From assembly GCA_029964075.1 (NCBI GenBank), contig CM057149.1, positions 444,465 to 508,464 on the forward strand: DNA of 64,000 bases. The letters are read 5' to 3'. Shown one piece after another: positions 1 to 12,445 of the stretch. Origin of the DNA: Patiria pectinifera (lineage: Eukaryota; Echinodermata; Asteroidea; Valvatida; Asterinidae). The notes below the pieces were generated by a model that was not told the origin of the DNA, made no database searches, and was given only the letters and a program-made list of their open reading frames with translations. Position numbers and translations under genes: made by a program. Numbering within the stretch: position 1 is the first letter of the stretch; every line of letters begins with the position of its first letter.

Positions 1-40
1 AACTACTTACATTTATACATGTATACATATAAGGAAATAG

Positions 41-120
41 ATGTTGAATTATCATTGTTTTAATATGCACAATTCTTAACATATGTTGAATTATCATTGT
101 TTTAATGTGCACAATTCTTA
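41..120 (+). repeat. 42-bp tandem duplication
   Basis: TTGAATTATCATTGTTTTAA with TGCACAATTCTTA occurs twice, starting at 41 and 83. Confidence 0.8.
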
Positions 121-1240
121 AAAATTAATAAGTTTAAAGATTGGGCGCATTTTCTAATCGTATACGTTTTAAGCCGCCAGAAACGAAATGTAATGACGAC
201 ATCATTAAAACGAATAAAAAAAACACGAATTTGCTTTTTTAATTCAATTTTTTTTTCAATTTTTTTTTCTAGCAATACAAAAGATACTCACTCTGAAATA
301 ATAAAAAATACGTCAACCATTAGCTATGAAATAATTACTTTGCAAATTTCGACTTACTTGCGACCCATGTCAATTCAGTTGCTGTAAGACAACTAAATCG
401 TTTTGTACGTCAGACTTTGAGGCGAGAAAGAAATCCATGATAAAAAGCGTTCTTTTTTCTGAGGATTTCCAACGCTCAAAATAGGAAAATGATGTATTAA
501 TTTCAAAATTCGGTTAGATTCCAAAATTCATTTGTTGAAGAGCACGAGGTAAAGGCAAATGACAGGCGTGTTTACTTCTTTGTCTTAAACAGAATTCTAG
601 TAATGTCGTGCAGCCGACGAAAGGTGGACCATACTTTGGCTGGACTGAGTTCACTGATTTACACCCTGGCAACTACTGTTTGAAGGTATATTGGCCGTGG
701 AATTGAATGCGACAGGGGGGTCGGGAGGGGCTTGGCTTGGCACCACGTGTCACTAGGGGGTACTGTTCATGAAACAAATGTACAGGTAATGCGCCTATCA
801 ATTGTTCCTCCACCCCTCCCCCGGGCTGCCCCACCCAAGACGTGGGGATTGTCACTTTTTGAATGACAGAATCCCCACCCCTCGGACAAAATTTAAGTGA
901 CAATCCCCGACATACATACGTGGGGCGCACCAGTGATTGCCTTTCCATGTAGTACGCCAATGGCAAAAATGTAATTTGAGTGACCAAAATCCCCACCCTG
1001 GGGCATAAAAAAACGTGACCAAATCGCGACATCAAACCTGGGGAAGCGCGTGGGGGGGGGACATTTTGACAGGCGCATAATTATGTACTGTTTGTTCTCC
1101 TGATATGCTCCCTCAAATGTAGACTTGTCCTTGTATCCAAAAGCACAATTCGGGACATTTGCTGGCATGATTTTTCGGACCAAAGCAGAGTACTAATCTC
1201 AAAGAAGAGTACAGATTACCTAGATCAATAATACGACATT
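121..1240. other. non-coding, repeat-derived
   Basis: 141-240 is a diverged copy of 12738-12840 (both contain GTTTTAAG, a CCAGAAACGA stretch and ATGTAATG). 690-1070 has scattered GTGACAATCCCC and GTGGGGATTGTCAC words in both orientations (for example 840-857 against 896-912). No gene seen. Confidence 0.5.
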
Positions 1241-1244
1241 ATAT

Positions 1245-1736
1245 ATAGGTTTTCCAGCACATTTTAAAACTTTTTCCATTCAAATTCTTAATCGGTTAAC
1301 TTCAATTTCGTCTCTAGAGGACTGGAACGCGCAAATGTTATGTTATAGACAACGTTAAATAAGGAGATACATGTACTCAACAGACACAAGTAATTATGTT
1401 TAAAGTAGAAATGAACAGATGAAAACGTAGAAATGCCAAAGAAAGCATACAATCATGAGACGAATTTGGATGAAAATTATGCAACATTGATTGCAAAATG
1501 ACGAAATTTATTCATCTATCGTACGTTCGGCAATTGCAGACGACGACGAAATTGAACTGTCCTTCACGTAATAGTATGGATAAGGTATGAAATTGTTTGA
1601 AGAAGGTGCAAAAATGAGCGACCAAAGACGAAATTAAACATGGGGCAGCAAAATCATGAATTTTGAAGACGAAATTGAAGTAAACCGTTTATGAATTTGA
1701 ATGAAAACAGTTTTAAAATATGCGGGAAAACCTATA
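1245..1736. mobile_element. foldback MITE, TAGGTTTTCC family, copy A
   Basis: About 70-bp inverted ends: ATAGGTTTTCCAGCACATTT on the left and the complement ending GGGAAAACCTAT on the right, with TTCAATTTCGTC as the inner edge of each arm. The interior repeats GACGAAATT words. It is the reverse complement of most of copy C (16131-17416). Flanks are TATA-like. Confidence 0.85.
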
Positions 1737-1737
1737 T

Positions 1738-2507
1738 TTAAAATAACAGAAGAAAAGGAAATGGAAATATCAAAACCAACGAATCGATGACCTATAAATT
1801 CCCGTGTAATTTCCCTAAAATATTGAGTTTAACTTAATTTAAGAAGTTAAATCAAACGAAATGACATACTTATGAAGCAATAAGGAAATAAAAAAGGTAA
1901 AGACTTGTTCTTATTTGAGGCGTGTATATGCCTTTTAAGATATCGATGTGAAGCCTGAGGAATTTGAACAACATTATGTTTAAATTGTGTGGTATAAGAC
2001 GAATTTGATTTCTCAATCACACGATTCGGCGAATACAAGACGAAATCGAATACCCCTGGTCGAAAACGTGTGTCCATTGTTTGAATTTGTTTGGACTAAA
2101 TTTGAAATTGTTCGACACAAGACGAAATTAAACATCGGAAGTGCACTAAATCGATGTTGCCGGACGAATTTGAGTATAAATAAATGACAGAAAGCTAGCA
2201 TATAACATGAAAGTATCATAGCCTGCACTCAATGCGTACAAAGATGTTTTTTGTCAATAGAGGACGGTGTTTTCTTATGTTTCTCAGAGCCGTTTATGGA
2301 AATTATTCGGCAAACAATGCTTTATAACTTCCATGAATTCCATTTCCCCCTGTTTAATCATGGCTAATTATTATAAAGAAACCAGATGAGGAATCTCTCC
2401 ATAAAGGGGGCGTTTAACTAAAAGGGTTACACAGAGGTCTACAAAGCGATGAATCTATCGCGGCCGCGAGTTATTCACGTTGTGAAAGCGAGGTCAGCGT
2501 AAATCCC
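1738..2507. other. repeat-derived, no gene seen
   Basis: 1960-2190 is rich in GACGAATTTGA and GACGAAATT words as in the TAGGTTTTCC family interior, but no element ends were found. Confidence 0.4.
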
Positions 2508-3408
2508 GGTACATACCATTATTTCGTTTTACCGTTTTGGATTTCCTCAAAAACAAAAACAATAAACGAACCATTGACCGTTTTCTCGTTTTACAGTTTT
2601 GTCAAACGGTCGAATGGTATTCAGATAAATACAGTTATTCCGTTTTATCAGTTAGTAAAATTCATTACAGCATAACGATCAATGATTTTTGTTTTACAGG
2701 TTTACACAAATAACTTTGAAAAACAGCAACACGGTCAGTATTGAATACAGACTGTTTTTTTTTATTTCAGTGTAACAGTTAACAGTCCGTAGTGCATTTT
2801 GTGGCGGTGGGCAAGGGGGTGGAGGGGGACCATTCCGTGCACGAAGTAATGCGTGGTGTGATTCCTGGCGTGACCCTGAGCCCATCCACTGCGATTCAGT
2901 TGGTGGGGCTTAAAGAGTTACAAGCAAAAATGGCGCTGGGAAATTTCAAGGAGGAAATTTCACAAGGGATAGGGGTGGTATTAACGTATGAAGAAGTTAC
3001 AGATTATGTTAAGGAAATTGGAGTTTGGCGCGGCTCTTCAAAGTTCAATACCCAATATTTGCAAATTCTGTCGTGCGAACGACATAAATGTAAGGAGGGC
3101 AATTTGCCAAGGACACAATAACATTCAAAGGTGCATTGCTTAATTGCCAAACCTTAACAGTCGACAAGACTATTGACCATTTTGTCATTGTCATGTTTTT
3201 GTAAAACAACACTCAAAAAGTAAAGCAACTAACCGTTTATCGCTTTTTACAATAAAAAAAGTTAGGCCTAATTGTTGTTTTTGTGTGCGACTTTATACCG
3301 TTTGACCGTTTTACAAAACTGTAAAACGAGAAAACAGTCAGTGGTCGTTTACTGTTTTTGTTTTTGAGAAAATCCAAAACGGTAAAACGAAATAACGGTA
3401 TGTAAAAC
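2508..3408. mobile_element. element with about 105-bp inverted ends carrying an exon-like unit
   Basis: 2512-2617 and 3297-3406 are inverted copies (TACCATTATTTCGTTTTACC and its complement). The interior includes a TTTATTTCAG-like acceptor and an open 109-codon stretch (2792-3121) starting MHFVAVGKGVEGDH and containing LVGLKELQAKMALGNFK. No family is recognised. Confidence 0.7.
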
Positions 3409-3980
3409 AAAAACAGTAAATGAACCATCGACCGTTTTGTCGTTTTACAGTTTTATAAAACGACAAGCGGTATTAAGATAAATACGGTTTCTCCGTTTTA
3501 TAAATTTAGTAAAATTCATTATAGCATAACGATCAATGATTTTTGTTTTACAGTTTTACACAAATAACTTTGAAAAACAGCAAAACGGTCAGTATTGAAT
3601 ACAGACTGTTTTTTTTATTTTAGTGTCATAGTTAACAGTCCGTGGTGCATTTTGTGGCGGTGGGCAAGGGGGTGGAGGGGGACCATGCTTACACGAAGAA
3701 GTGTTGGCTCGCCATAATTAATGCGTGGTGTGATTCCTGGCGTGACCCTGACCCCCTTCTCATGCGATTCAGTTGGTGGGTCTTAAAGAGTTGCAAGCAA
3801 AAATGGCGCTTGAAAACTTCAAGGGAGGACATTACTTTTCACAATGGATACAGGATGGTAAGACGTTTGAAGATGTTGCAGATATTTTGAAGGCAATTGG
3901 AGTTCAAGTCGACGCAGCTCTTCAATAGCCAATTCGCGAATTCTGTCGTGAGAACGAAATGTAAGGAGGGCCCAGGTCCA
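3409..3980 (+). repeat. second, partial copy of the 2508-3408 unit
   Basis: Direct repeat of about 2562-3110: the same ATAACGATCAATGATTTTTG, CAGTATTGAATACAGACTG and GTGGCGGTGGGCAAGGGG blocks. The coding-like part is diverged and frameshifted but keeps LQAKMAL and a TFEDVADILKAIGVQVDAAL stretch better than copy 1, suggesting the two copies decayed from one real coding sequence. Confidence 0.75.
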
Positions 3981-4019
3981 ATGACAGTCTTGGCCGTTTC
4001 CTCAAGAGCAGTTCTCAAG

Positions 4020-5060
4020 CTATTGGACAGTGTCTGAACATCTACATGTATATGACAGATCAGTAGCCAGGTCCTGCAGAACTTCGAAACGGTTTTTCAA
4101 GGAGATGTTAAATTATTGTTGCACACTGCTACTATCCTTCAGCTTTGTCCAGTTGTATTTTGGTCTGATACATCTCTTTCTTCCTGCTGTTCAGAGGCTG
4201 CAGAGCTTTATTCTGGCAGTGACGATGCGATGGTCAGAGTCTAGTTCGACGGTATTGTATGACCGGCAGTTTCTAGCGGAGTTTAGCTGCACTTTCCCGA
4301 CAGGAGGATGTGGTCCAGGTGAGCCTGGCTGTGGGTGCTGCTATGTCCATTGTCTACCGCTGTGATGTGGGAACATTGATTCCAGTCATTTTCATGTTGT
4401 GAATTTCACAGAAGTCTACCAATCTCTGCCCATTGTCATTAGTGGAGGCGCGATAACAGTGCAGACCAATGACTCCTGGGCTTATGATGCTAGAGTATGT
4501 TCCATTTCTGCCATTACAGTCACCAAGAATAATGGTGATGCTATGCTTTGGAATTCCCTCCAGAGTGGACTGTAACGTATCGTAGAAGTTGTCTTTAGTA
4601 GTTTCGTCTGCTGCCTCTGTAAGGGCATACACGACAATCACAGTAGTTGTAGGATATTGTCTTCGAAGTTTGCTAACATGATGCGGTTCTCAATCTCCTT
4701 AACATGTCGGAGATACTTGGCCAGATCTTTATTTACCAAAAGACCGGCTCTTCCTGTACCGTTGCTGTTACATGAAGCATTGAGTAAGAGCCAACCCCTG
4801 TTTTCTTCCCATCTGTAGCACAGCCTATGTCATCTGTTGTGATCAAGCGGTGTTCTTGTATCCCTACAATGTGTATATCTGCTTTATCGCAGCCGCTTGT
4901 CAGTTGGTATCCATGGACATTGAAGTCCTTAAGGTTTTTCTTAGTCCTAGGTGCCGTATCGGGGGTAGAGATCTTTGTGGTTTCCCCATGCACCGTCATT
5001 GATGCATCACGTCTGTTCTGCTGACACTTCGCACTTCGAATATTTGTTTGTTTTTTCCTT
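4020..5060 (-). pseudogene. non-LTR retrotransposon endonuclease fragment (RTE-like?)
   Basis: Reading from about 5060 down, translated pieces follow the order of an AP-type endonuclease: ADIHIVGIQEHRL, a VVYALTEA strand, IPKHSITIILGDCNGRNG with the GD(F/C)N active-site loop, and near 4230 a LDSDHRIVTARIKL end with the catalytic SDH. Stops and frame changes separate the pieces, so it is dead. The reverse transcriptase part is absent. It abuts the oppositely oriented CR1/L2-like element at about 5060, apparently a head-to-head arrangement. Clade assignment is uncertain. Confidence 0.7.
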
Positions 5061-7662
5061 GTGTCTTTCGTAATCAAGTTTTGCATTGGAAACTTTTGCT
5101 GCTCGGTGATTTCAACCGCCATGCAGACTGTCCTGAGAAACCGGATGTCGCCCAGATGTCTGCCATTCTCTCTGCTTCAGGACTGAAACAACATGTTACT
5201 GAGCCTACGCATGCACAAGGACACACTCTAGATTGGCTGGTGACCAGAATCAAGGAAGATGGATTATTGATCAATCGCAAGGTCGACATGAACGAAATAT
5301 CTGATCACGCTGTGGTTTCTTGTAAACTTAATCTAACTAAACCGAAAGTGATTATCACTTCATCTTCATCCCGCAACTATGGCAAGATAGATCACACAAC
5401 ATTTGCAAATGATCTGTCAGATCACCTTCAGCATGTGTGTCATGATGGAACTGTTGACAAATTCTTGAACGATATTGATAATGCCATCATCACAGTTCTC
5501 CGTACACGCACCTACGTCATCCTGCTCTAAGCCCAAGCGCCACAGACCTAAGTGGTATAACAACTCAATCGATAAGGCAAGACGTGAGCGTCGCCGAGCT
5601 GAACGCAAATGGCGTAAGTCAAGATCTAACGCTGACACAATTTGCCTTTGACGCGGCCAAGCGCACCGTCTCTGAAACTCTTGCTTCTGTTAGATGCAGT
5701 TTCTACAAGGAATCCTTGACTAACACAAATCCTAAAATCGTCTTCCGTACCATCAATGAATTGATTGGCAGCATCCCACAAGGACCCACCGTTTCAATCT
5801 CACCAACTGCGCTGGCCAACCAATTTAGTCAACGTTTTACGGAGAAGGTAAAGAACATTCGTTTGTTTATTGCCGATCACCATGTCGACGAGCAACTGCC
5901 TGTTACCTCGCCGTCTGCAGATTGCCAGTTGTCTGATTCTCATCCTGTCACTTCTGAAAAACTCTTGAAGATTGTTCAGCGATCTACCAATAAATCGTGC
6001 CAACTGGATCCTATTCCCACATCGTTACTCAAGCGTCACATTATGACCTTTCTTCCCAAGTTGACTGAGATTGTTAATGCATCCTTACAATCAGGTGTCT
6101 TTCCGGAGCGTCTGGGGGATGCAATAGTAACACCAATCTTGAAAAAGCCTTCACTGGATAAAGAGGATCTTAAGAATTATCGCCCAGTTTCTAACATCCT
6201 CTACCTGTCCAAAGTCATTGAAACAGTAGTCTGCTCCCAACTCACTCAATACCTGGACGATCACAAGCTACTGGATCCGTTGCAGTCAGCATACAGAGTT
6301 GGTCACAGCACCGAGACGGCTCTGCTCAGGGTACACAATGACATCCTCCGTGCAATGGACAACAGCAGAGCTGTTTTCTTAGTAATGCTTGACCTCTCTG
6401 CTGCTTTTGATACTCTTGATCACGATATCATACTGCAACGGTTTCGTGATCGATTTGGAATCACTGGAACTGCCTTTCAGTGGTTCTCGTCCTACTTCAC
6501 AGGAAAAACACATTGGGTTCATGCTGCAGGTGCCAACTCCGACGTCCATCACCTTGAGTTTGGTGTCTCTCAAGGATCTGTTATCGGTCCACGTGCTTTC
6601 ACATGTACGTTACTCCTATTTGGGACATCCTTCATCGGCATGGAGTAAGTTACCACATGTATGCTGATGACATTCAAATTTACCTGGATTTTAATCCTAC
6701 CATTCCGTGTGATGCTGAGAGCTGCTTGTTTAGGCTATCCAACTGCATTCAGGATGTTCAAACCTGGATGCTTGCAAACAAACTCATGCTGAATGAAAAC
6801 AAAACAGAGGTTTTCATAGCATCGTCGCCATATCATTCCAAACGTCTTCAGCTACTAACCCTCACGATAGGCAACACAATTTTCAATCCTGTCTCATCTG
6901 TTCGGAACTTGGGAGTAACCTTTGACAACTCCATGCCAATGAGTCAACATGTACTGGTCTGTGCAGGTCCATTAACTATCACATACGCAACATCACAATG
7001 ATCCGTAAATACCTGGACTACGACACCTGTCACTCTGTTGTTCGTGCACTGGTACTCTCACGCCTTGACTACTGCAACTCTCTTCTCACCGGACTTAGGC
7101 AACACGATCTCAACCGCCCACAAAAACTCCAAAACAAGGCTGCTCAACTGATCCATATGAAGCCGAAGTATTTCCCTGCCACACCTCTGCTCCTGGATCT
7201 CCATTGGCTTCCAGTCAACCAGCGGATCACTTTTAAGACGGCACTGAACATGTACAAAACTGTATCCAACACTTTCCCACCATACATTTCGGACACAATC
7301 GATTTCAGCAAACCCAAACGTGAAGGTCTTCTATCACAATCCAATCTGGTGGTACCTCGATCCTCCAGAAATATTGGAGACCGTGCATTCTCCATCGCTG
7401 GTCCCCGTAGCTGGAACTCTCTCCCCATTACCATCCGGAACGCTTCATCTGTAGAGCAGTTTAAGGGACTCTTAAAAACACATCTGTACAATTGTACCTT
7501 CTAATTTGTATTAGATTCTGTTGTAAGACATGTATTTATATGCTCTTTTTTGGACAATCACATTTTGGTTTTGGTAATTTGGTTGCATTCTCCCCTAGCG
7601 CTTTGCATCCTTTGTAAAAGGCGCTTTATAAATACGGTTATTATTATTATTATTATTATTAA
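5060..7662 (+). mobile_element. 5'-truncated CR1/L2-like non-LTR retrotransposon
   Basis: In order: the second half of an AP endonuclease (LLLLGDFNRHADCP, then EISDHAVVSC), a linker, and a reverse transcriptase with LDLSAAFDTLDH, a GVSQGSVIGP motif and the YADD catalytic box at about 6659, then the C-terminal region to a stop at 7502-7504. Frames change near 5530, 6600 and 6995, so the copy is inactive. The 3' end reads GGCGCTTTATAAATACGG followed by (TTA)n at about 7640-7660, the simple-repeat tail typical of this superclade. The 5' half is missing. Confidence 0.9.
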
Positions 7663-8228
7663 GTAATTTGCAGGAAACTGCAGGATTCATATGGGAGATT
7701 AGCCCTATGCTTTAAGGTCCGCTTGTTAAGCACCCGGACAGCAGTCAAGGATCACTGGATATGATGTGTCTTGCCTCTGACCTGAAACATGATGGCCCGG
7801 TTGAACTGAATTAGCCATAACGGAGTCATGATTAGCCTCATGGGTTGCTATTTAACCCACACTGCCTCGCCATGGTAGCCGGGTGAATTAACCTATCGAC
7901 TAGTGAATTTCTATATGCTCGAGGACAATGCTTTGTGCTTCACTTGGCCCCTGTTATATAATATAACACTCTTTCATAGACTAAGCACATAACCGTACAA
8001 TTTCATAGACTAAGCACATAACCATACAATCGAGGACCGTTTTCAATATAAGACCCAGCGCTTGAGGACTGAACGGATCTGTTGTTCTCCCTTTGTGCGT
8101 CTGTGCCCTATCGCAAAGACAAGAGCACAGACGAAGTAAGGGTGTTGGCTCACTGAAACAGTCACGGTGGAAACGCCATAAATCCTATATAGCAACCTAC
8201 AGCGTGTGGACCATTATTTCTTTTTAAC
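7663..8228. other. no gene seen; short tandem repeat inside
   Basis: 7972-8029 is a 29-bp unit (TTTCATAGACTAAGCACATA plus nine) repeated twice. Nothing else recognised. Confidence 0.5.
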
Positions 8229-9144
8229 ATAGGTTTTCCCGGCCAATTTCGCAAAAATAGCATACGAATTCATCTTGATAGTGGCCAATTTGAAGCGGAG
8301 TAGCGCCCTGCTGTCATTCCCGTGGTTTGTATTAGATTTCAGGCGTTCAAATTCGTTTAAAGACCTGACATTTTCATGTTTAACTCATCCTAAATTGAAG
8401 TTATGTCATTCGGTTTAAGTGATCATTCAATTTAGCAGTCGGTTTGGTTTGGAGTTATTTGCATGAGATTCTTGATTTCTTTTTCATTTCCGTGCATTCT
8501 ATTTAGCACTTTTGCATTCAAAAAAATTAAAATAAAACAAGGCATACGACGCGAGTCTTTTTATTTCTTCCATCTATTTATCATTTCTGCTTTTCCGTTT
8601 CATTTTTTTTGGTTCAAAGTGTCTACTATCTGTCTCTTTATTCTAAAGAGGTAAAAATATAAACAAATTAAACAAAAAGGGGGCATATGAAACAACAAAC
8701 ATATAGGCAACAGTAAAAGATGTTTTCCCTTCTTTTTATCATGTTTACATAAATCTATATGTTCTTAATTCTTTATCTTTGGGTTTTTGATCTTCTGTTT
8801 TCAATTGTGATCTTGGTTATATATATATTTGTTTATATCTCTTTAACTTTGTAGATGTTTAATCATCTTAGAGTCCTTTTTGTCTCTCTTTATTTTGGAA
8901 TGACCAAACTTACACAGCTGGAAGCTCCGGCGAATTTGGATGCTCGTTTGTGCAATTTTAATTTGAATGCCCTGTTGTTAAAATTGCATGATTAAAATGT
9001 GAAATCGCATGCTTCAAATGTTGAATTGATTGGTGTTTTTAGCTAATTGAATGTTGATCTCAACGTGCATTAAAATTCGTGCGAAAATGAGTGATTGGTC
9101 ACCAATTTGGCCGCCAAATCTGCTGACTTGGCCGGGAAAACCTA
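8229..9144. mobile_element. TAGGTTTTCC-family element, copy B
   Basis: Ends ATAGGTTTTCCCGGCCAATT and GGCCGGGAAAACCT in inverted orientation. The interior is AT-rich with TTTGAAT and CAATTT words but no protein. Confidence 0.7.
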
Positions 9145-9652
9145 AATATATTTCAATATATTTTAACAAAGCAACACCCCCTGTATCCGTCACCATTGCT
9201 TATCAAGGCAATTATTTTTCCATTGTTTAAAAGATACTCGCAAAACCGACCAGATCGCATGTGTGTCACACTGACGGAGGCATTGTTAATTCGTGCAGAA
9301 TAACAAGGTGTCACAATTTCAGCGTTTCTTTAGGTATGTATTTTGTTTATTTGACTCTTGACTAGCTCGATCAGAACACGGCGGATTGGGAGGTGCGGCA
9401 GCCCCCCCCCCTTTGACTGCCGGACCCCTCCCCCCCCCAACCGAGCGTCGAAAAAGTATCCCCCTCCACAAACCTTTGAAAGCATATATTTCTGAACCGA
9501 CGTCGATACTATATAATGCGCTAAATTAAAACGGGAAATAATAACGAAAGTAATAAGGTTAAAAAGTTATTCCGTTTTTAAATGAGACATCACATATAAA
9601 TGAGATTATGCAGTTGTCAGATTGCCAGGTTCCTGCTCCGCAAAGGCAATTT
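9145..9652. other. no gene seen
   Basis: C-rich run near 9400-9440, otherwise AT-rich with no recognisable feature. Confidence 0.4.
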
Positions 9653-9660
9653 TTCACAGA

Positions 9661-9964
9661 CAGTGGCGCACCCAGGATTTGGCAGGGGGGGGGCCTCACA
9701 ATTTTTTTTAATTCATTTGATTTTTTTTCGAACAATTTTGCTAAACATTTTTGGCCACTGAGAACAAAATGTGGTGTTTTTTTTTGTTCTGGGGGCGGAC
9801 TATTTTGACGTTGGTGGCGCCACTCACACCCCTATTTTACTTCTCGAACATAGGCCGCATACAAATCACCAAGGTCAAATCGTGGGACTAAAAAAAAATT
9901 ACCAAAAAAAAATGACAACCTCTGGGGGGCGCAAGTTCCCCGAGGCCCCCAGTGTGCGCCACTG
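9661..9964. mobile_element. hAT-like MITE with CAGTGGCGCA ends
   Basis: 304 bp, CAGTGGCGCACCCAGG at the left and TGTGCGCCACTG at the right, between imperfect 8-bp flanks TTCACAGA and TTCTCTGA. The interior TTGGTGGCGCCACTCACACC and ATCACCAAGGTCAAA also occurs at 55940-56015, so this is a family. Confidence 0.8.
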
Positions 9965-10060
9965 TTCTCTGACGGAGAAATAAATAGCTAAGTAGAGAAT
10001 TTGTCAACTAAAATCGAATTTGTTAAAGAGCACGGCCAGTCATTGTTAATCATTACGCAG

Positions 10061-10336
10061 ACACCAGGCCCAGCAAAGACACGATCACTGGAGTATCAAG
10101 CACGTTTATGCCAATGCCGACATACACTCCATCCATAGGCCTTCACACCGAGGCTGGTACTGCAACGGCTACACAGCAACGAAATACCGTGGGATGGTAC
10201 CTCGGAATCACCTTGGCCATGGTGGTTTGTATCGTAGTGCTCCTCTGCTTGTACAAGCGGATCAAAAAGAAACGAAGAATTGACATCGGTTCCAATGATC
10301 AACTCGAGGAAACTCCGAATAATATGAATAACAGAA
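10061..10336 (+). CDS. membrane-protein exon: stalk, transmembrane helix, basic stop-transfer
   Basis: 276-nt exon with acceptor CATTACGCAG and donor AGAA/GTAAGC; no upstream exon was recognised. It encodes a Ser/Thr/Pro-rich stalk (about 45 residues), a hydrophobic helix (WYLGITLAMVVCIVVLLCLY) and a strongly basic KRIKKKRR that marks the cytoplasmic side, so this is a type I topology. Phase 1 at the 3' end is completed by CA of the next exon. The protein is probably a surface receptor; the ectodomain lies outside what can be read, and the family is not recognised. Confidence 0.6.
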
Positions 10337-11155
10337 GTAAGCGCAATACTATTTCTTTTTGTTTTGTGTCATTTTCCGGCTAATTGGCGTAAAACATTGC
10401 AAATACAGGCCCTGTTACTTTAACAGCTGTATCATACTTGCGCTTTTCGATGGCAAAGTACTTAAAATGTCGTACCATCACATTATGGGGCTTAAATATT
10501 CATTTCAATACGAAATGGAGGCCAACACCAATATATATATATTTCATTTTCAAACAGCAAACTCGTTTTTTGTTCATTTAAATGGTTTTGTCCATTTCAT
10601 TTCAAAATTGCGACCCGTTTCTGTCAGAATACTTTCCAATCTTTTCAACTTTTATTTTGTTAACTCCGATGTTCTTGTTACTTAAAATACAGTGATAATT
10701 TTATAGTAAACATCATTCAAGTTGGAATAAGGCATAAACATTGAACAGCTTCATAGTGTCATAATCATTCATCCTCCAATCCCCCGTCTCTCGCAATGCA
10801 AGGAATCCACATACTGAATACAACCAAAATGAGTGACACAAAATAATTAGCTGTACTATTCTCACACCATACTTCATGTGAATGCAAACGGGATGCCCAA
10901 CTTGGATGTCACGAAGCATTCTCTGCGAAATTCGCTGGAATTGAAATATTTTCAACTTTGTGAATTCGCAGCGCGAAGTATGAATCGGCTTTTCTCTAGG
11001 CGGGGACTCAGTTCGGTCGAGTAATGGACTCGGTAGTTAGTATGCTAAATGTGACGTACTTATTTAAACATTATTTTGAAGCTTTTTACCACCACCAGGA
11101 GTAAAATATCTTGAACTTATTAGAAAGTGCATGCAATCTTTGTTCTCCTTCACAG
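10337..11155 (+). other. intron of the membrane-protein gene
   Basis: An 819-bp AT-rich intron between GTAAGC and CTCCTTCACAG. No embedded element recognised. Confidence 0.55.
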
Positions 11156-11889
11156 CATTGCGTACTGAATCATCATGCCGTCAGCAATGTGACCCATGGC
11201 AGCAGTCTTTGAATGACGTAGACCTGCCGCAAGAACCAAGCTGGCAGGCCAGTATGGGGACAGTGGAGGGCCCAGCCAGCCATAGTACAGACACATCGAA
11301 AGCCGGGGAAATGTCCGGTGAAGTCGATGGTGCCAACAGGAGACAACCAGAGTCGGTCCGAATGACCAAAGATCCAAAGTTGATTAGAGAGGGTGTTCCC
11401 AATCATGCCAAGGGCGTGGACGGCACCCATGGAAACACAGCGTGTACTCCAAGATACCAAGGTACTGGATTACATAGAATCTCGCATACGAATTGGAGCG
11501 AGGCAATAAGTGGAGATGTCGGTCAGACGTACTGTGATGGGGTCAGTGGTGTCTTTCATTCACACGGCGTGTCATCCGTAAAGTCCCGGTCAAAACTAGA
11601 CCTGTACGAGCTACTTGCTCCTTCCAGGTCAAGCATCGCTTCATCCCAGTTCACAGAAATCTGGAACGCCTTCAATTCAATACAACCAGCGGATGTGAGC
11701 ACTTCCAACTCCCAGTCCAGCTCTCGTCTCCTCAGGCAAGATCTCTTGGTAAGGTCCTGTCCCTCGTTGATGGAGGCCTTGAGCATTCAGTCGACTGGAA
11801 GTTCTTGTGGCCCATCTAAGTTGACTGATGCAGATTACTCAGATAACACGGTGGTGTTAGGCGCACCCAATCTCAAAACTGAAATATGA
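11156..11889 (+). CDS. membrane-protein last exon: cytoplasmic tail
   Basis: 734-nt terminal exon with acceptor CTCCTTCACAG, open to TGA at 11887-11889. It continues in frame from the transmembrane exon at 10061-10336. The tail of about 244 residues is polar and Ser/Thr-rich, with LDLYELLAPSRSSIASSQF and an acidic C-terminus, and shows no kinase, death, TIR or ITAM motif that I can see. A polyadenylation signal AATAAA is present at 12273-12278. Codon use and the long open frame support real coding; function is unknown. Confidence 0.6.
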
Positions 11890-12445
11890 GTTTTTAATCT
11901 TGGTCTTTTAATATTTCTAATGGTATGGGAAAACAATTCTTATAACATCTACATCCACATGATTTCCGAATATGAGGGGCATTTAATTTTAAGTGTCATT
12001 TGTACTCCCTTGTTTTCCAAAAAAAAGGAAGCGACACAGACATTTGCTTGGTGGGTACGTGGAAGGGCCGTTGACCGGCGTATTTTTTTCCCAAGGAGGG
12101 CCTAGGGATGGGGCCAAGTCATACATAATTCAGTTTATCTCAACGATAAATTAAAAGAAGGAACAAGTCTACCGTGTGGTAGCTCGGTGACGACCGTTCT
12201 ATGTTCTTTAAAATGCTTCAATGCAGCTGGTTGACTAATAACAATGCTCTTGATATCGTTGTTGTCATCATGAATAAACATACTGGTCCGAACGAAACTA
12301 CTGAATTAATCATGACTTGGCCCCAACCGTCCTGGGAATAGAACTAACGCTGGCCGGCCGTTAGATAAGCGGCGTTGTGGGAGAGAGAGGGTGTCTGGAC
12401 GCAATGGGGCGCTCTGTTGAGCCTTTTACTTCATTTCCATTACTA
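11890..12445. other. 3' flank of the membrane-protein gene
   Basis: Contains the AATAAA at 12273-12278. No further gene seen. Confidence 0.4.

Noticed and set aside
8040-8150. Cys-containing stretch followed by a GTAAGG donor, possible upstream receptor exon
   Set aside because: No convincing acceptor and no frame that clearly links to the exon at 10061.
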